Source: Spirochaetia bacterium (GTDB lineage: Bacteria > Spirochaetota > Leptospirae > Leptospirales > Leptonemataceae). From it: a stretch of 6,035 bases of DNA. Positions within the stretch are counted from its first letter, which is position 1; each line of letters opens with the position of its first letter. Position numbers and translations under genes: made by a program. Of this stretch, positions 5,333 to 6,035 are shown piece by piece. Under the pieces are notes generated by a model. That model did no database searches and was not told the origin of the DNA. It saw only the letters and a list, made by a program, of their open reading frames with translations. Where the stretch lies: the NCBI GenBank assembly GCA_016195395.1, contig JACPZR010000568.1:1-6035 (forward strand), written 5' to 3'.

Positions 5333-6035
5333 GATTGGTTTTTGCGTGTGCCCTATGTTTGGGAGGAAAATCTCTGGATTGGACTTGAACAATGCAAGGA
5401 CGCCCTGTAAATCAAAATCAGGGCCAAGACGTTCGAACACGGAACCCACCACCGCAAGATCATCCGCTGTATCCACAGTCAGACGCGGAAGCGGGTTCAA
5501 GCCCAGCGTATCGGCGCACGTCATCCGCTTCACCTTAAAGCGATGCGGATTTTCTTTGATATGGATGCTGACATGCTCCAGGTGCGCCGGATCGGCGGGA
5601 AACTCGTCGCTTTGGAGCGCGGCGGCTGTAAATGTCTCCACACCCATCCCCAGCGGAAGGTTGTTATAAGAGCACAGATCCGCACCCGACTTCTTAATTT
5701 CTGTAATTGTATCCGCGGCTTTTTCCGGATCCAGGCACGGATTGTCACCCGTAGCCCTGACAATGATGTCCGCGCCCAGCGAACGGGCGGCGCGGCGATA
5801 ACGTTCACGAACATCGTCCTCCGGGCCCGTAAGACACATGACGTCGTTTGTCCGTGCCCAGTGAATGATGCGTTCATCGTGTTCAGGGACCACAAGCGCA
5901 GTTACGTCTGCGCCTGTCACACGCCGCATCCTTGTGACAACGTGCATCAGGAGAGCCGCGCCGGTGTGCTGCGGCAGTTCTTCGTAGATCTTGCCGGGGA
6001 GGCGGCTGGAACCTGAACGAGCCTGGATGAGAATC
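5327..6035 (-). CDS. SpsF/NeuA-like cytidylyltransferase (5' partial)
   Basis: The frame is open to the right edge; 235 residues are visible. The fragment opens with I-L-I-Q-A-R-S-G-S-S and then R11-L-P-G-K15, the nucleotide-binding signature of SpsF / CMP-nonulosonate synthetases. Relatives begin 4-6 residues before this, so the start lies just outside the window. R-A-T-G-D-N-P-C-L-D-P matches the metal/CTP-binding 'T-G-D-x-P-x-x-D-P', and R-L-T-V-D-T-x-x-D-L near the C-terminus is the family's usual closing motif. The family transfers CMP from CTP to a sugar acid such as Neu5Ac, pseudaminate or legionaminate, or acts on related spore-coat or surface sugars. Length (about 240) fits SpsF-type proteins. 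It is the upstream gene of a two-gene or longer minus-strand operon with the PseG/SpsG-like gene; genes further right may supply the synthase. The sugar is not determined. Confidence 0.88.
   Translation of the reverse strand, partial: ILIQARSGSSRLPGKIYEELPQHTGAALLMHVVTRMRRVTGADVTALVVPEHDERIIHWARTNDVMCLTGPEDDVRERYRRAARSLGADIIVRATGDNPCLDPEKAADTITEIKKSGADLCSYNNLPLGMGVETFTAAALQSDEFPADPAHLEHVSIHIKENPHRFKVKRMTCADTLGLNPLPRLTVDTADDLAVVGSVFERLGPDFDLQGVLALFKSNPEIFLPNIGHTQKPIR

Noticed and set aside
5543..6016. Plus-strand 157-codon frame opposite the cytidylyltransferase
   Set aside because: The minus strand carries clear R-L-P-G-K and T-G-D-N-P motifs; the plus-strand product shows no family features.

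Overview
The window looks like a chromosomal segment of a Gram-negative (double-membrane) bacterium of moderate GC content. The signs are an exported protein with a classic signal peptide, a sterol-desaturase-type membrane protein, and surface-sugar (nonulosonate-like or SpsF/SpsG-like) biosynthesis genes. The mix resembles what I would expect in Leptospirales-type spirochaetes, but that is only an impression. Nothing in the sequence fixes the taxon, and there is no rRNA, tRNA, phage, insertion sequence or CRISPR in it.

Layout, left to right. 1-510 (+) is the C-terminal part of a sterol desaturase / fatty acid hydroxylase family membrane protein. 511-629 is a short intergenic region with a perfect TTGACA box, a CATAAT box, a G6-T-C5 palindrome and two competing start regions. 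630-1721 (+) is a full-length DegT/DnrJ/EryC1/StrS-fold protein whose PLP-binding lysine position is occupied by aspartate. Overlapping its 3' end is an unrecognised exported protein (about 1684-2364, +). 2443-3780 (-) is a CPBP (CAAX/Abi) intramembrane protease with a long extra N-terminal region. 3843-4418 (+) is a histidine-phosphatase (phosphoglycerate mutase-like) protein, divergent from the protease gene. 4415-5323 (-) is a PseG/SpsG-like protein, tail-to-tail with the phosphatase gene with overlapping stop codons. 5327-6035 (-) is an SpsF/NeuA-like cytidylyltransferase that runs off the right edge and lacks probably only a few N-terminal residues.

How the genes may work together. The right-hand pair (cytidylyltransferase, then the PseG/SpsG-like gene) is a tightly coupled operon. 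This gene order recalls PseF-PseG of pseudaminic-acid pathways and SpsF-SpsG of Bacillus spore-coat sugar loci, so the operon probably makes a CMP-activated or otherwise modified surface sugar. The DegT-like protein belongs to a family that usually supplies amino groups to such sugars. It is likely not a normal aminotransferase, because Lys is replaced by Asp and the phosphate-binding GT motif is altered. The phosphatase could act on a sugar phosphate, but its context is only suggestive.

The most interesting points are the Lys-to-Asp DegT homologue, the A10 tract with two out-of-frame starts in front of it, the PseG-like protein with a changed phosphate loop, and the unusual N-terminal region of the CPBP protease. 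I see no convincing wholly new multi-gene system. No gene-free stretch exceeds 300 bases.
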